Shown one piece after another: positions 26,389 to 34,944 of a stretch of DNA of 64,000 nucleotides. A model generated the notes under the pieces. It was not told the origin of the DNA. It ran no database searches and saw only the letters and a program-made list of their open reading frames with translations. The DNA comes from Qipengyuania sp. ABI-127-1. Lineage in GTDB: Bacteria > Pseudomonadota > Alphaproteobacteria > Sphingomonadales > Sphingomonadaceae. The number at the start of each line of letters is the position of its first letter. The stretch's first letter is position 1. Both the position numbers and the translations under genes were made by a program. The stretch is from contig JALJCR010000002.1 of the NCBI GenBank assembly GCA_022953095.1, positions 1-64,000 of the forward strand, written 5' to 3'.

Positions 26389-27588
26389 TCAGCAGGTGCC
26401 GATTACGGAAATGCTGCAGACGTTCTTGTTCGGGAAACCACCGAGATTGTGCGTCAGTCCCAGCTTCGGCGTGTCCAGTTGCCGGTCGCCCGCCTGGCCG
26501 CGAAGCTGGAGATAAAGCTCGTAGACCATGCGCAGGCCGGTTGCCCCGATCGGGTGCCCGAAGCACTTGAGACCCCCATCGAGATTGCAGGGCACTTCCC
26601 CATCGGCGTCATAGGTCCCAGCCAGGACGTCGCGCCAGCCTTCGCCGGGCTTGGACAGTCCGAGGTCTTCCATCGTGACCAGTTCGGTTACCGAGAAACA
26701 ATCGTGCACTTCGATGAGGTCGAGTTCCTCGCGCGGGTTTTCTATGCCGGCCTCGCGATAGGCGCGCTGCGAAGCCAGGCGCGTCGTCAGAGCGTAGCTA
26801 CCGTCCCACCCGTCGAAACCGATTTCCGAACCATTGCTGAGCGCGAGCTGCATCGATTTGACCGTCACCATCGGCCCTTCGCCGACTAGCTTTTCGGCAA
26901 TTGCCGGAGTGGTCACGATCGCGCAGGCCGAACCGTCGCTCACCCCGCAGCAATCGAACAGGCCGAGCGGGTAGGCGATCATCGGCGCGTTGAGGATCTT
27001 GTCCTTGTCCACGCGCTTGCGCAGATGCGCCTTGGGGTTTTTGGCTCCGTTCTCGTGGCTCTTCCACGAAACATGCGCCATCGCCTCCTTGAGCTGCTCC
27101 ATGTCGATGCCGTGCGCCTCGACATAGGAACTGGCGAACTGCGCGAAACTGCCGGGGGCGGTGACGCTGGGGAACCAGAGATCCTCGAAGGTGCCCTTTG
27201 TCCTCTCGGGCAGACCGCCATAGCCGGTGTCCTTGAGCTTTTCGACACCGAGCGCCAAGGCGACATCATAGGCGCCGGACGCCACACCATAGACCGCGCC
27301 GCGCAGGGCTTCGGTGCCCGTGGCGCACATATTCTCGACACGCGTTGCGGCGATATTGGGCAGGCGTAGGGCGGTGGAAAGCGAAAGGGCCGATTTACCC
27401 GGTCCCTGATCGTCGGAGGACAGGCCGAACCAGGCCGCTTCGATGCGATCGCGCTCGATATTGGCGTCTGCCAGCGCTTCTTCGAATGCCTCGACCATGA
27501 GGTCTTCGGCGCTGCAATCCCAGCGTTCGCCGAAGCGCGTGCAGCCCATTCCGACGATGGCGACCTTGTCGCGGATACCTTCAGCCAT
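26389..27588 (-). CDS. Thiolase/lipid-transfer-type acetyl-CoA acetyltransferase
   Basis: A 399-residue thiolase of the SCPx/lipid-transfer group. It has the nucleophile Cys in NMCATGTEA (about residue 88), HPIGATGLRM with the catalytic His, and a C-terminal Cys in NVCSISVIG, so it looks catalytically complete. The VHDCFSVTELV segment is typical. It overlaps by 8 bp with the HMG-CoA-synthase/DUF35 fusion upstream, suggesting a complex. Such thiolase-DUF35 pairs act late in side-chain and ring degradation. Confidence 0.88.
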   Translation of the reverse strand: MAEGIRDKVAIVGMGCTRFGERWDCSAEDLMVEAFEEALADANIERDRIEAAWFGLSSDDQGPGKSALSLSTALRLPNIAATRVENMCATGTEALRGAVYGVASGAYDVALALGVEKLKDTGYGGLPERTKGTFEDLWFPSVTAPGSFAQFASSYVEAHGIDMEQLKEAMAHVSWKSHENGAKNPKAHLRKRVDKDKILNAPMIAYPLGLFDCCGVSDGSACAIVTTPAIAEKLVGEGPMVTVKSMQLALSNGSEIGFDGWDGSYALTTRLASQRAYREAGIENPREELDLIEVHDCFSVTELVTMEDLGLSKPGEGWRDVLAGTYDADGEVPCNLDGGLKCFGHPIGATGLRMVYELYLQLRGQAGDRQLDTPKLGLTHNLGGFPNKNVCSISVIGTC

Positions 27589-29107
27589 GGTGTGTCGTTC
27601 CTTGCTTTGCGGGGGGAACGGTGCGGGGGCCGTCCAGATTGCGGGGCGGCACTGCCTTCCAGCAGTAGCGGCGGAATCCGCGCTGCGGGTCGATGTCCTT
27701 GATGCGGAATTGCATCGCGAGCGGAGAACCCACCGCGACCTCGCCCGGAGCGAAATCGCTGAACTCGAGCATCGTCACACCGCCGCCATCAAAGCGGATG
27801 TTGCCGTAGATCAGGGGCGGGTTGAACGATAAGGCCAGCCAGTCTTCGGTGAAGGATTTGACCGATGCGCGCTTGTCGGCGAACGGCTCCTTCACTTGGG
27901 TTCCGGTCGACCGGCAGGATGGGTTCACGCATACCCGCGTCCGCGGGAATTGCGGTGTGTCGCATTCGGTGCAGCGCCCGCCGACAAAGCCGGTTACCGT
28001 GTGGCGATGTCGGAAGAATGCCGATTGTGCCGTGCGGTTATCGCGCTCGGCGCGCATTCCCCAGTCCATTTCGACCAAGCCGTTGAAAGACAGAAAGCGC
28101 AGATAGTTGTCGTCTTCCACAAAATCGGCGAGCATTGCCCGGGCGCCGATCAGTGGCGCGGCGTTGCCGATGCGATCGGTGGTCCTGAACAGGATCAGCT
28201 CGGCGCCCTGGCCGTAGCCCAGCAACAGAACGAATTCGCCGGGACCCGCATTCTGAAGCGTGAGGGTCAGCGAAAGCAGCGGGTGAGCACAACCGGCGTC
28301 GCCAGCCTTAGAGATAATCTCTTCGGGAATGGCCTCCGCCGCGATTCCGCATGCCGCAGCCATCGAATTGGCGTCGCGCGGATTGAGGCCGGCAGGCACG
28401 AAATGGGCGATGTCGGTCGCTGCTATCCCGGCCTTCTCGAGCAATCCCGTGACTGCCTGAGGGATAATCCGGGAAAGCCCTTCGTCGCGTGCCCAGCGTT
28501 CTTCGAGCACATAGTCGAACGACGCTCCGCTGGAGCGGTAATGATCGGTGAAATCCACCGAAGTGGCGTGGGCGCAGACGAATTCGGCCAGCAGCTCTGT
28601 TTCGCCGATCGAGAAGGCTGCCGCCGCATCGCCGTATTTGAGTTCCTGGGGGCTGCCGGGTTTCGCCTGCCGCTTGTCGGCAGCGACGACGAGGCTGTCT
28701 CCCGCTCCTTCCAGGGCCAGGCGCAACGCCGTTACACCCGCTTTCAGCGAACCGCCTATATCGGCGGATGCCGCAGCATCGCCCAGACCTGATGCGGCCG
28801 CAATCAGCCCGGCATTCTGGCGATCGGCGAATGGCATGGTGGTCGAGGCGAAGAACAGCGATCCCGGATCGCCGGAGCCGCCAAGGCCGTCCAAGGCATG
28901 ATGCGTTGCCGCGACTGCCATCGTGATACTGTCTTCATCGTGAGAACAGATCGCACGATGCCCCTTGGCCGCACCGGGCATCGAAGGTGTGGCCCATCTG
29001 ACCGCCGAGGCGATTGCCTCGCGTGGAAGTCTTCGGCGCGGCACATAGGCGCCGAATGAGGTAATCCCGCGTTGCTTCAATTCCTGCTCCTGCCGAAAGT
29101 CGGCCAT
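27581..29107 (-). CDS. HMG-CoA synthase-like / DUF35 Zn-ribbon OB-fold fusion protein
   Basis: A 508-residue fusion. Residues 12 to about 340 resemble HMG-CoA synthase/ketoacyl synthase III (ITSFGAYVPRRRLPRE, KYGDAAAAFSIG). The C-terminal 150 residues are a DUF35 module with zinc-ribbon cysteines (GGRCTEC ... CVNPSCRS) and an OB-fold. Where condensing enzymes have the nucleophile Cys it reads DIGGSLKAG, so it is not an ordinary Claisen enzyme. It overlaps the thiolase by 8 bp and may act as its DUF35 partner. It is the first gene of the minus-strand P450 operon. Confidence 0.85.
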   Translation of the reverse strand: MADFRQEQELKQRGITSFGAYVPRRRLPREAIASAVRWATPSMPGAAKGHRAICSHDEDSITMAVAATHHALDGLGGSGDPGSLFFASTTMPFADRQNAGLIAAASGLGDAAASADIGGSLKAGVTALRLALEGAGDSLVVAADKRQAKPGSPQELKYGDAAAAFSIGETELLAEFVCAHATSVDFTDHYRSSGASFDYVLEERWARDEGLSRIIPQAVTGLLEKAGIAATDIAHFVPAGLNPRDANSMAAACGIAAEAIPEEIISKAGDAGCAHPLLSLTLTLQNAGPGEFVLLLGYGQGAELILFRTTDRIGNAAPLIGARAMLADFVEDDNYLRFLSFNGLVEMDWGMRAERDNRTAQSAFFRHRHTVTGFVGGRCTECDTPQFPRTRVCVNPSCRSTGTQVKEPFADKRASVKSFTEDWLALSFNPPLIYGNIRFDGGGVTMLEFSDFAPGEVAVGSPLAMQFRIKDIDPQRGFRRYCWKAVPPRNLDGPRTVPPAKQGTTHHG

Positions 29108-29350
29108 CTGCCGAGTCTGGTGGCCCGATCGCGCTCTCTCCGCCCCCGGGGAGACCGGAGGATGCGCGGCTGACTTGGCGGCTAGAGGAGCTCCCGCTCA
29201 GCTTGAACTCGCATCGAACCGCATTCATCCGGGCGGTGAGCCGCTCCCCCTTTTTGCGAGTTTGAAGTGAGGATGGCCGTTTGTAGGCCAGCGCGATGTG
29301 GCCAGCGGCTTTGCATCCCGCCGGCTCGAAGCAATATCGGGAATTAGAGA
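29108..29350. promoter_or_regulatory. Divergent promoter region
   Basis: A 243-bp gap between the minus-strand operon starting at 29107 and the plus-strand acyl-CoA dehydrogenase at 29351. Promoters for both should be here. An AT-rich patch CCCCTTTTTGCGAGTTTGAAG lies near 29248-29268. No confident operator was found. Confidence 0.45.
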
Positions 29351-30514
29351 ATGGCGCCGTCCGAGGACAATGAACATCTGACGATGCTGCGCGACACCTT
29401 GCGCCGCTTCATCGAGAACGAAATGCCGCGCGATCAAGTCTCGCGCTGGGACAAGGAAAACCGCTTTCCACGCGACGTCCATGACAAGCTGGTCGAACTC
29501 GGCCTCACCGGCCTGACCGTACCCGAGGAATACGGAGGCTCGGGCCGCGACATTCTCGCGACGATCCTCGTGATCGAGGAGCTTTGCTCGCGAAGCATGG
29601 CGGTCGGGTGCGCCTATATCCAATCGAGTTGCTATGCCGGCCTCAACCTGTGCGAAGTGGCCAGCGAAGAGCAGAAAGAGGCGCTGCTGCCGAAGGTCGC
29701 GCAGGAAGGCCTGATGTTCGCTTACGGTTTCACCGAACCGGATGTCGGAGCCGACCTTGCCAGCGTCAGCACGAGCGCCCGGCGCGAGGGCGACGAATTG
29801 GTCGTCAACGGGGCAAAGCGGTTCTGTTCGGGCGCGGCGATCTCGGACTATATCTACGCACTGGTACGCACTGGTTCGCCGGAGGAGAAATACCGCAATC
29901 TCTCGCTGGTTCTTATAAGGCCCGATGCCCCGGGAGTGACGCTGACGCCGCAAGACACGCTCGGGCTCAAGGGCGGGGGCACCTTCGATGTCAGCTTCGA
30001 CGATGTGCGGATTCCGGTAAGCGACGTTGTCGGAGGCGAGGAAGGCCTGGGACTGGGGTGGCAAAAGCTTGTCGGCCCAGGTCTCGACATCGAAAAGCTG
30101 GAGGTCGCCGCGATGGCGCTCGGCATTGCCCGCGGCGCCGTGAGCGATGCCTGGGACTATGCCCAGCAGCGCGTCCAGTTCGGCAAGCCCATCTGCACCA
30201 TCCAGTCGGTTCGCCATATGCTGGCCGACGTGAAGACCAAGTTCGAAGCCTGCCGTCTGATGACCTATAACGCAGCCGAACTGGTCGCTTCGGGAGAGCC
30301 TGCCGCGGCGGAAACTTCGATGGCCAAGCTCTTCGTGTGCGATACCGCCCGCGATATCGTCCTGACCTGCCAGCAGATCATGGGCGCTTACGGCTATGTC
30401 CGCGATTTCGATATGGAGCGCTACGTGCGCGACATTCTGGTCATGCCGATCCTGGGGGGCTCCTCCGCCATCCAGCGCAACAATATTGCCAATCTGCTCA
30501 AATTGCCACGTTAG
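29351..30514 (+). CDS. Acyl-CoA dehydrogenase
   Basis: A 387-residue acyl-CoA dehydrogenase: LGLTGLTVPEEYGGSGRD in the N-terminal domain, GFTEPDVGADLASVSTSA, VNGAKRFCSGA, RVQFGKPICTIQSVRHMLAD and IMGAYGYVRDFDMERYVRD. The terminal motif is LGGSSAIQRNNIANLL, again without the classical YEGT Glu. It opens a plus-strand group with the Rieske oxygenase, and is divergent from the HMG-CoA-synthase/DUF35 operon. Confidence 0.9.
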   Translation: MAPSEDNEHLTMLRDTLRRFIENEMPRDQVSRWDKENRFPRDVHDKLVELGLTGLTVPEEYGGSGRDILATILVIEELCSRSMAVGCAYIQSSCYAGLNLCEVASEEQKEALLPKVAQEGLMFAYGFTEPDVGADLASVSTSARREGDELVVNGAKRFCSGAAISDYIYALVRTGSPEEKYRNLSLVLIRPDAPGVTLTPQDTLGLKGGGTFDVSFDDVRIPVSDVVGGEEGLGLGWQKLVGPGLDIEKLEVAAMALGIARGAVSDAWDYAQQRVQFGKPICTIQSVRHMLADVKTKFEACRLMTYNAAELVASGEPAAAETSMAKLFVCDTARDIVLTCQQIMGAYGYVRDFDMERYVRDILVMPILGGSSAIQRNNIANLLKLPR

Positions 30515-30701
30515 GCACCTTCGAGGGCTGCCCCCGCCTTGCTTGGCATCCGATCGCTAAGCTGAGCAAAAGCGAGTTTCCGGCGAGTTGAGCGAAAGCC
30601 CTGGACCGCCAACCCTTCGTTCATTGGTTCGGCGGCGGGGGCTGACGCATGCTCTCCCCGATGGGGCCGATCAGGAGACATCATTCGCGGAGCGACAGGC
30701 G

Positions 30702-31817
30702 ATGGGAATTATCAGCAGCAGTTTTGTCAGGAATTGCTGGTACGTAGCCGGTTTCTCGCACGATTTCCCCGCCGACCGGATCGAAAGTCGGAAGATCGCG
30801 GGCGACCCCGTGGTGTTGTATCGCCGGAGCGACGGCCATCTTGCGGCGCTGGCGGACCGGTGCGCCCACCGCCATGCACCGCTCTCGCTCGGGCGGGTCG
30901 AGGGCGACGACCTGCGCTGTATGTATCACGGCCTCAAATTCAGCCCGGACGGGACATGTGTCGAGATCCCCGGGCAGGACCGGATTCCTGACAGGAGCTG
31001 CGTAAGAAGCTATCCGCTCGTCGAGAAAGGCGGCTGGGTATGGATATGGATGGGCCAAAGCGATGCCTGCGATCCCGGCCTTATTCCTCCCGTCTGCGAT
31101 TTCGACGATCCGGAATGGGTACAGAGTTCCGGTCAGCTCGATTATGAGGCACCTTACGAGCTGATAAACGATAATCTGCTCGACCTGTCCCATCTCGCCT
31201 TCGTCCACGCGGATTCCTTCGGGGCGACGACGGGATGGAGCGATCGCCAACCTCGCCACACGCTCCTCGATCGCGGCATTCGTGTCGAGCGCTGGATCGA
31301 GGCGGCACCCCCTATCCCGCCATTGCCGCAGCTCTCGGCGTCGGACACCGTCGATATCCGGTCGTGCTATGAATTCCACATCCCGGGAATATTCCTGATG
31401 CGTACCTCGTTCCACCGGACGGGAGCGGCAAAGGCTGCGGATTGGGGCGATCCGGTCGATGAGGAACTGTTCGCCCATTATTCGTGCCAGTCGGTCACTC
31501 CGATCGATATGCGTAGGTCGCGGACGCTGTTCAGCTGGGGGCCGGGGGCGGCATTCGGGGATAGGGCGATGGCGCAGCAGATGATCGCCATGGCTGATCA
31601 CGCTTTCAGGGAAGACAAGGTCATCATCGAAGCCCAGTTCGCCAATCTCGACGAGGAATCGGGCGCGCCGATGCTCGCCACCCAGGCCGACAAGCCGCTC
31701 ACTATCTTTCGCGGAATCATGCAGAAGGCGCGCAACCGCGAACGCTATGGATCCGTTGCCGAGGCCGCGCAGACTGCGGTTCCGACCGAGAGCCCGCCCA
31801 TGGCACGGGCTTCGTAG
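30702..31817 (+). CDS. Rieske [2Fe-2S] aromatic-ring or steroid oxygenase, terminal component (VanA/KshA-like)
   Basis: A 371-residue oxygenase. The Rieske ligands are C54, H56, C73 and H76 (CAH ... CMYH). The mononuclear iron motif is NDNLLDLSHLAFVH near residues 160-175. The N-terminus SSFVRNCWYVAGFSHDF is that of vanillate demethylase-type oxygenases. The ATG at 30702 has a GGAG ribosome binding site; a longer TTG start at 30588 adds non-family sequence. Activities in the family include O-demethylation and 9-alpha steroid hydroxylation. No reductase component is encoded in the window. Confidence 0.88.
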   Translation: MGIISSSFVRNCWYVAGFSHDFPADRIESRKIAGDPVVLYRRSDGHLAALADRCAHRHAPLSLGRVEGDDLRCMYHGLKFSPDGTCVEIPGQDRIPDRSCVRSYPLVEKGGWVWIWMGQSDACDPGLIPPVCDFDDPEWVQSSGQLDYEAPYELINDNLLDLSHLAFVHADSFGATTGWSDRQPRHTLLDRGIRVERWIEAAPPIPPLPQLSASDTVDIRSCYEFHIPGIFLMRTSFHRTGAAKAADWGDPVDEELFAHYSCQSVTPIDMRRSRTLFSWGPGAAFGDRAMAQQMIAMADHAFREDKVIIEAQFANLDEESGAPMLATQADKPLTIFRGIMQKARNRERYGSVAEAAQTAVPTESPPMARAS

Positions 31818-31819
31818 CG

Positions 31820-33067
31820 GTGCTTGGGGCAACGACCGGCATGGCCTGTCAATCTGCAACCGCATCGGGCGATCGCCACGCTGCCATAGCCGAGCCGGAC
31901 GGCGAGGTGTCCGCTCTGCTCGCGGAAGCACGGGCGCTTGCGGGATACGACGATTTCGGGGACCCCGCCTTTCTGGAACCGCTCGCGATGCTGCTGCGCT
32001 GCGTCAGAGCCGATGGCAATCTATCGCAATCCGGCGAGGCGACGTTTCGGCGCAATATTCTGCGCTGCCTGGTGAACCGCCTGTGGACCCAGCGGGACTT
32101 TTCGGCCCATCCGGAAATTTTCGAGGAAGACGTCGACGATCCCATCGTAATCATCGGCCTGCCACGATCGGGCACGACCAAGATGCAGCGTCTCCTGTCC
32201 GCGCTTCCCGATGAGGATGTCCAGCGCACGCCCTTGTGGCGAATGCTCTATCCGGCCCCATTCGAGGGCACGCGCGCCGATGATTCCACCCGCCGCATAG
32301 CAGCGGTGGCATCGATCGGCTTCCATTCGGATGGGAATGCCGACCTGGCGGCGGCGCATCACATGGCGGCGCAGGAGCCGGAGGAAGACGTCCTGCTGTT
32401 CGATGCCACATTCGACGACTGGCTGTGGCCATCGATCTATGCGCCGTCGGTGCAGTATTACGAATGGGTCATCCAGCGACCGAGGATGGATAATTACCGT
32501 TACCTCAAGCGGATGTACCAATACCTGCAATGGCAGGACGGTGGCCGCAGGGGGCGCCGCTGGATCAGCAAGAACGTTCAGCATATCGCATCGCTGGAAG
32601 AACTGCTCCGGTGTTTCCCCAAGGCAACCATCGTTCAGTGCCACCGCGATCCGAGAGTTTCGATCCCGTCCCTGGCCAAGCTGACCCACACCCTCTGGTC
32701 GGCATTGGTGAACGATCCCGATCCGCATTTCGTCGGGGCCTGCATGCTCGATTGGTGGGCACGCGCGACCGATAGCTATATCGAGACCCGCGATCGTCTG
32801 GGCGATGAGTTGCAGATCATCGATCTGCCATACGATCGCATCAAGAGCGACGCCGCTGGCGCAGCCATCGCGGTGGCCGAAGCTGCCGGAATACCGATGA
32901 GTGCAGAGAAAGCCGCCCTCCTGCGGGGGTGGGAAGCTGCGAACCCGCAGCACAAACATGGCCGCAACGACTACAGCGCCGACCAATTCGGCCTCGACGA
33001 GGAGGCCATCGGAGAGCGCTTTGCAACCTACATCGACCGTTTTGTCACTCAGGGGAGAGGCGCATGA
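31820..33067 (+). CDS. Sulfotransferase family protein
   Basis: About 415 residues from a GTG 2 bp after the Rieske gene; an ATG at 31841 is an alternative. The P-loop-like PAPS-binding motif IIGLPRSGTTKMQRLL lies near residue 110, and the second PAPS-binding element is CHRDPRVSIPS with Arg and Ser. The family transfers sulfate from PAPS to hydroxyl groups, though members in catabolic clusters are uncharacterised. It is coupled to the DUF1254 gene by an ATGA overlap. Sulfation of a phenolic or steroidal substrate is speculative. Confidence 0.82.
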   Translation: MLGATTGMACQSATASGDRHAAIAEPDGEVSALLAEARALAGYDDFGDPAFLEPLAMLLRCVRADGNLSQSGEATFRRNILRCLVNRLWTQRDFSAHPEIFEEDVDDPIVIIGLPRSGTTKMQRLLSALPDEDVQRTPLWRMLYPAPFEGTRADDSTRRIAAVASIGFHSDGNADLAAAHHMAAQEPEEDVLLFDATFDDWLWPSIYAPSVQYYEWVIQRPRMDNYRYLKRMYQYLQWQDGGRRGRRWISKNVQHIASLEELLRCFPKATIVQCHRDPRVSIPSLAKLTHTLWSALVNDPDPHFVGACMLDWWARATDSYIETRDRLGDELQIIDLPYDRIKSDAAGAAIAVAEAAGIPMSAEKAALLRGWEAANPQHKHGRNDYSADQFGLDEEAIGERFATYIDRFVTQGRGA

Positions 33068-34386
33068 CCGTTTTGGAAGCCGACAATCGGGCGATGCTCA
33101 AGCAACTGGCCATCGATGCCTATATTTGGGGTATCCCGCTGGTTCAGACACGCATGTATCTGGAACTCGCCGAACGGCTCGAACTACCGTTCAACCAGCT
33201 CTTCGGCACGCCCGAACTGTGCACTCCGCAAAGCCTGGTTCCCTTGCCGAATGTCGATACTCTATACGGCATAGGGTGGCTCGACCTGACCACGCAGCCG
33301 CAATTGCTGAGCGTACCCGAGGCTCACGACCGTTATTATCTCGTTCAGCTCAACGATGCCTATCTCAACAGCTTTTCCTATATTGGTCGGCGGACCACGG
33401 GTACCGCGCCGGGCCTGTTCGCAATCTGCGGGCCGGGCTGGGAAGGGGATTTGCCTGAGGGTGCAATCCGCGTCGATGCGCCGACGAACCACGTTCTGGT
33501 CATAACGCGCGTGATGGTGGTGGATCGCGACGATCTGGCGGAGGCTCTCAGAGTTCAGCAAGGGCTATCCCTCACCGGGCTGTCGGATTTTCCCAAGATC
33601 ACCAATCCCAATCGCCCGATCGACGATGCGTTCGACAACTTTCCGATCTTGCAGCCCGCGCGGCTTGGAGCACGATATTTCGACGAGCTGTGCGCCGGAT
33701 TGCTTGAGAACCCACCACCGGAAGAAGACGGCCCATTTCTCGAAAAACTCACCGCGCTTGGCATCCGACCTGGGGCCAAACCGAGCCAATCGGGGGACGG
33801 TGAACTGATCGACCTGCTCGATCAGGCGGCGAGCGAAGCCAACGCTATCATCCACGGCAGGGCCGGATGGCTGATCGACACGCGCGACGTGAACGGGTGG
33901 CAGGTCAGCTACGGGATCACGCAGCGGATCGAAGACCCTCTCGATCGCGCGGTGGTCGCGAAGCTAGGTCCCGGCTGCCTCGTCCCGCAAGAAGGCCTGT
34001 ATTTCTCGCTAAGACAGGGGCCGGACGGAGAGCTTCTGAGCGGCGACAAGAGCTACGTGTTGACCTTTCCGCCGGGGCAGACACCGCCCGTCGATGCCTT
34101 CTGGTCGTTGACCATGTATGGAGATGACTGGTCGCTCGTCGAGAACCCGATAGATCGTTATGCGATCAGCAATCGGACCCCCGGCCTGCGCTATGAAGAC
34201 GATGGCTCGCTGATCCTGCATATCCAGCACGAACGGCCGACCAGTGGCACCAGCAACTGGCTTCCGTGTCCGCCACCCGGATCGCCGCCCTTCCATCTCT
34301 TCATGCGGACGTATCAGCCCCGTGCGGAGCTATCGGACGGCCGCTACGAGATGCCACCGCTCCGGCTTGGCGATAGCGCCCGATAA
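33064..34386 (+). CDS. DUF1254/DUF1214 domain protein
   Basis: A 440-residue protein. The N-terminal DUF1254 region is recognisable (AIDAYIWGIPLVQTRMY, PNVDTLYGIGWLDL, RYYLVQLND). The C-terminal DUF1214 region has FWSLTMYGDDWSLVENPIDRYAI and the terminal NWLPCPPPG. The biochemical function of this family is not known to me. No signal peptide is visible. It is co-translated with the sulfotransferase-like gene and ends the plus-strand operon. The start at 33064 is preferred over 32929, which lies within the upstream gene. Confidence 0.85.
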   Translation: MTVLEADNRAMLKQLAIDAYIWGIPLVQTRMYLELAERLELPFNQLFGTPELCTPQSLVPLPNVDTLYGIGWLDLTTQPQLLSVPEAHDRYYLVQLNDAYLNSFSYIGRRTTGTAPGLFAICGPGWEGDLPEGAIRVDAPTNHVLVITRVMVVDRDDLAEALRVQQGLSLTGLSDFPKITNPNRPIDDAFDNFPILQPARLGARYFDELCAGLLENPPPEEDGPFLEKLTALGIRPGAKPSQSGDGELIDLLDQAASEANAIIHGRAGWLIDTRDVNGWQVSYGITQRIEDPLDRAVVAKLGPGCLVPQEGLYFSLRQGPDGELLSGDKSYVLTFPPGQTPPVDAFWSLTMYGDDWSLVENPIDRYAISNRTPGLRYEDDGSLILHIQHERPTSGTSNWLPCPPPGSPPFHLFMRTYQPRAELSDGRYEMPPLRLGDSAR

Positions 34387-34440
34387 CGTCGGAAACCACT
34401 CGGGCCAGATCGTCAGCCGGCCCGGTCCGGCCGATGATGG

Positions 34441-34476
34441 GGGCGCGGCAAGGATCGAACTTGCGGCCCCACCTGT
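34441..34476 (-). repeat. tRNA-Val 3'-end fragment, possible attachment-site remnant
   Basis: These 36 bases match 49780-49815, the 3' part of tRNA-Val(CAC), at 33 of 36 positions in the same orientation. The copy covers the end of the anticodon loop, the variable region, the full T arm (GCAAG/CTTGC stem) and the acceptor 3' strand; homology stops there. It cannot fold as a complete tRNA. A 3'-tRNA duplication of this extent is what a tyrosine-recombinase integration leaves at the distal end of an island. Confidence 0.7.
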
Positions 34477-34503
34477 CGGCAGCTTTGGCGAAGTTTCGAA
34501 GCG

Positions 34504-34944
34504 CTACTTTGCCGCGCTACTCCATTGCAAAATGTGGTGGCGGGATCTGCCCTGGTCGATGTCTTCGTAAGCCGACAGGATAAGCCCTCCCTGACCGTCG
34601 AACTGGGCCAGCCGACGCTGTTCGGTTCCGGTCATGTCGGGATTAAGCGACATAACGACCTCATGCACGACCTCTTCCCCTTCTATCCGCCACGGGCCGG
34701 CATAGTGGAAATAGCTGTCGAATGCGGCCGACTTTTGCGCAGAAGCGGCGTTGCGGGCATTGGCAATACCGAACTTCTGCCGGTCGCCTTTGGCAATGCT
34801 GGCGGTCATCGTGCCATCCGCCGAGTAGACGATATAGCCCTGTGCCCGCTCTCCGAACGGGCGCGTCACGCCGTCGTCACCATACTCGATCCGCCAGTCG
34901 ACCAGCTTCCATGCCCCGATGAAGTCTTCCGGTTCATGCGGCAT
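34504..34944 (-). CDS. Lipocalin-like domain protein
   Basis: A 146-residue protein like the Lipocalin_5 family: EDFIGAWKLVDWRIEYGDDG, GYIVYSADGTMTASI, then an FHYAGPWRIEGEEVVHEV strand region. The start at 34944 overlaps the stop of the PaaN-like gene by 11 bp, so it is co-translated. Family members are small beta-barrels, often beside aromatic or steroid catabolic genes; binding of a hydrophobic intermediate is possible but unproven. Confidence 0.75.
   Translation of the reverse strand: MPHEPEDFIGAWKLVDWRIEYGDDGVTRPFGERAQGYIVYSADGTMTASIAKGDRQKFGIANARNAASAQKSAAFDSYFHYAGPWRIEGEEVVHEVVMSLNPDMTGTEQRRLAQFDGQGGLILSAYEDIDQGRSRHHILQWSSAAK

Noticed and set aside
34441..34476. A functional tRNA at this site
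   Set aside because: Only the 3' part is present; the bases upstream do not form acceptor, D or anticodon arms.
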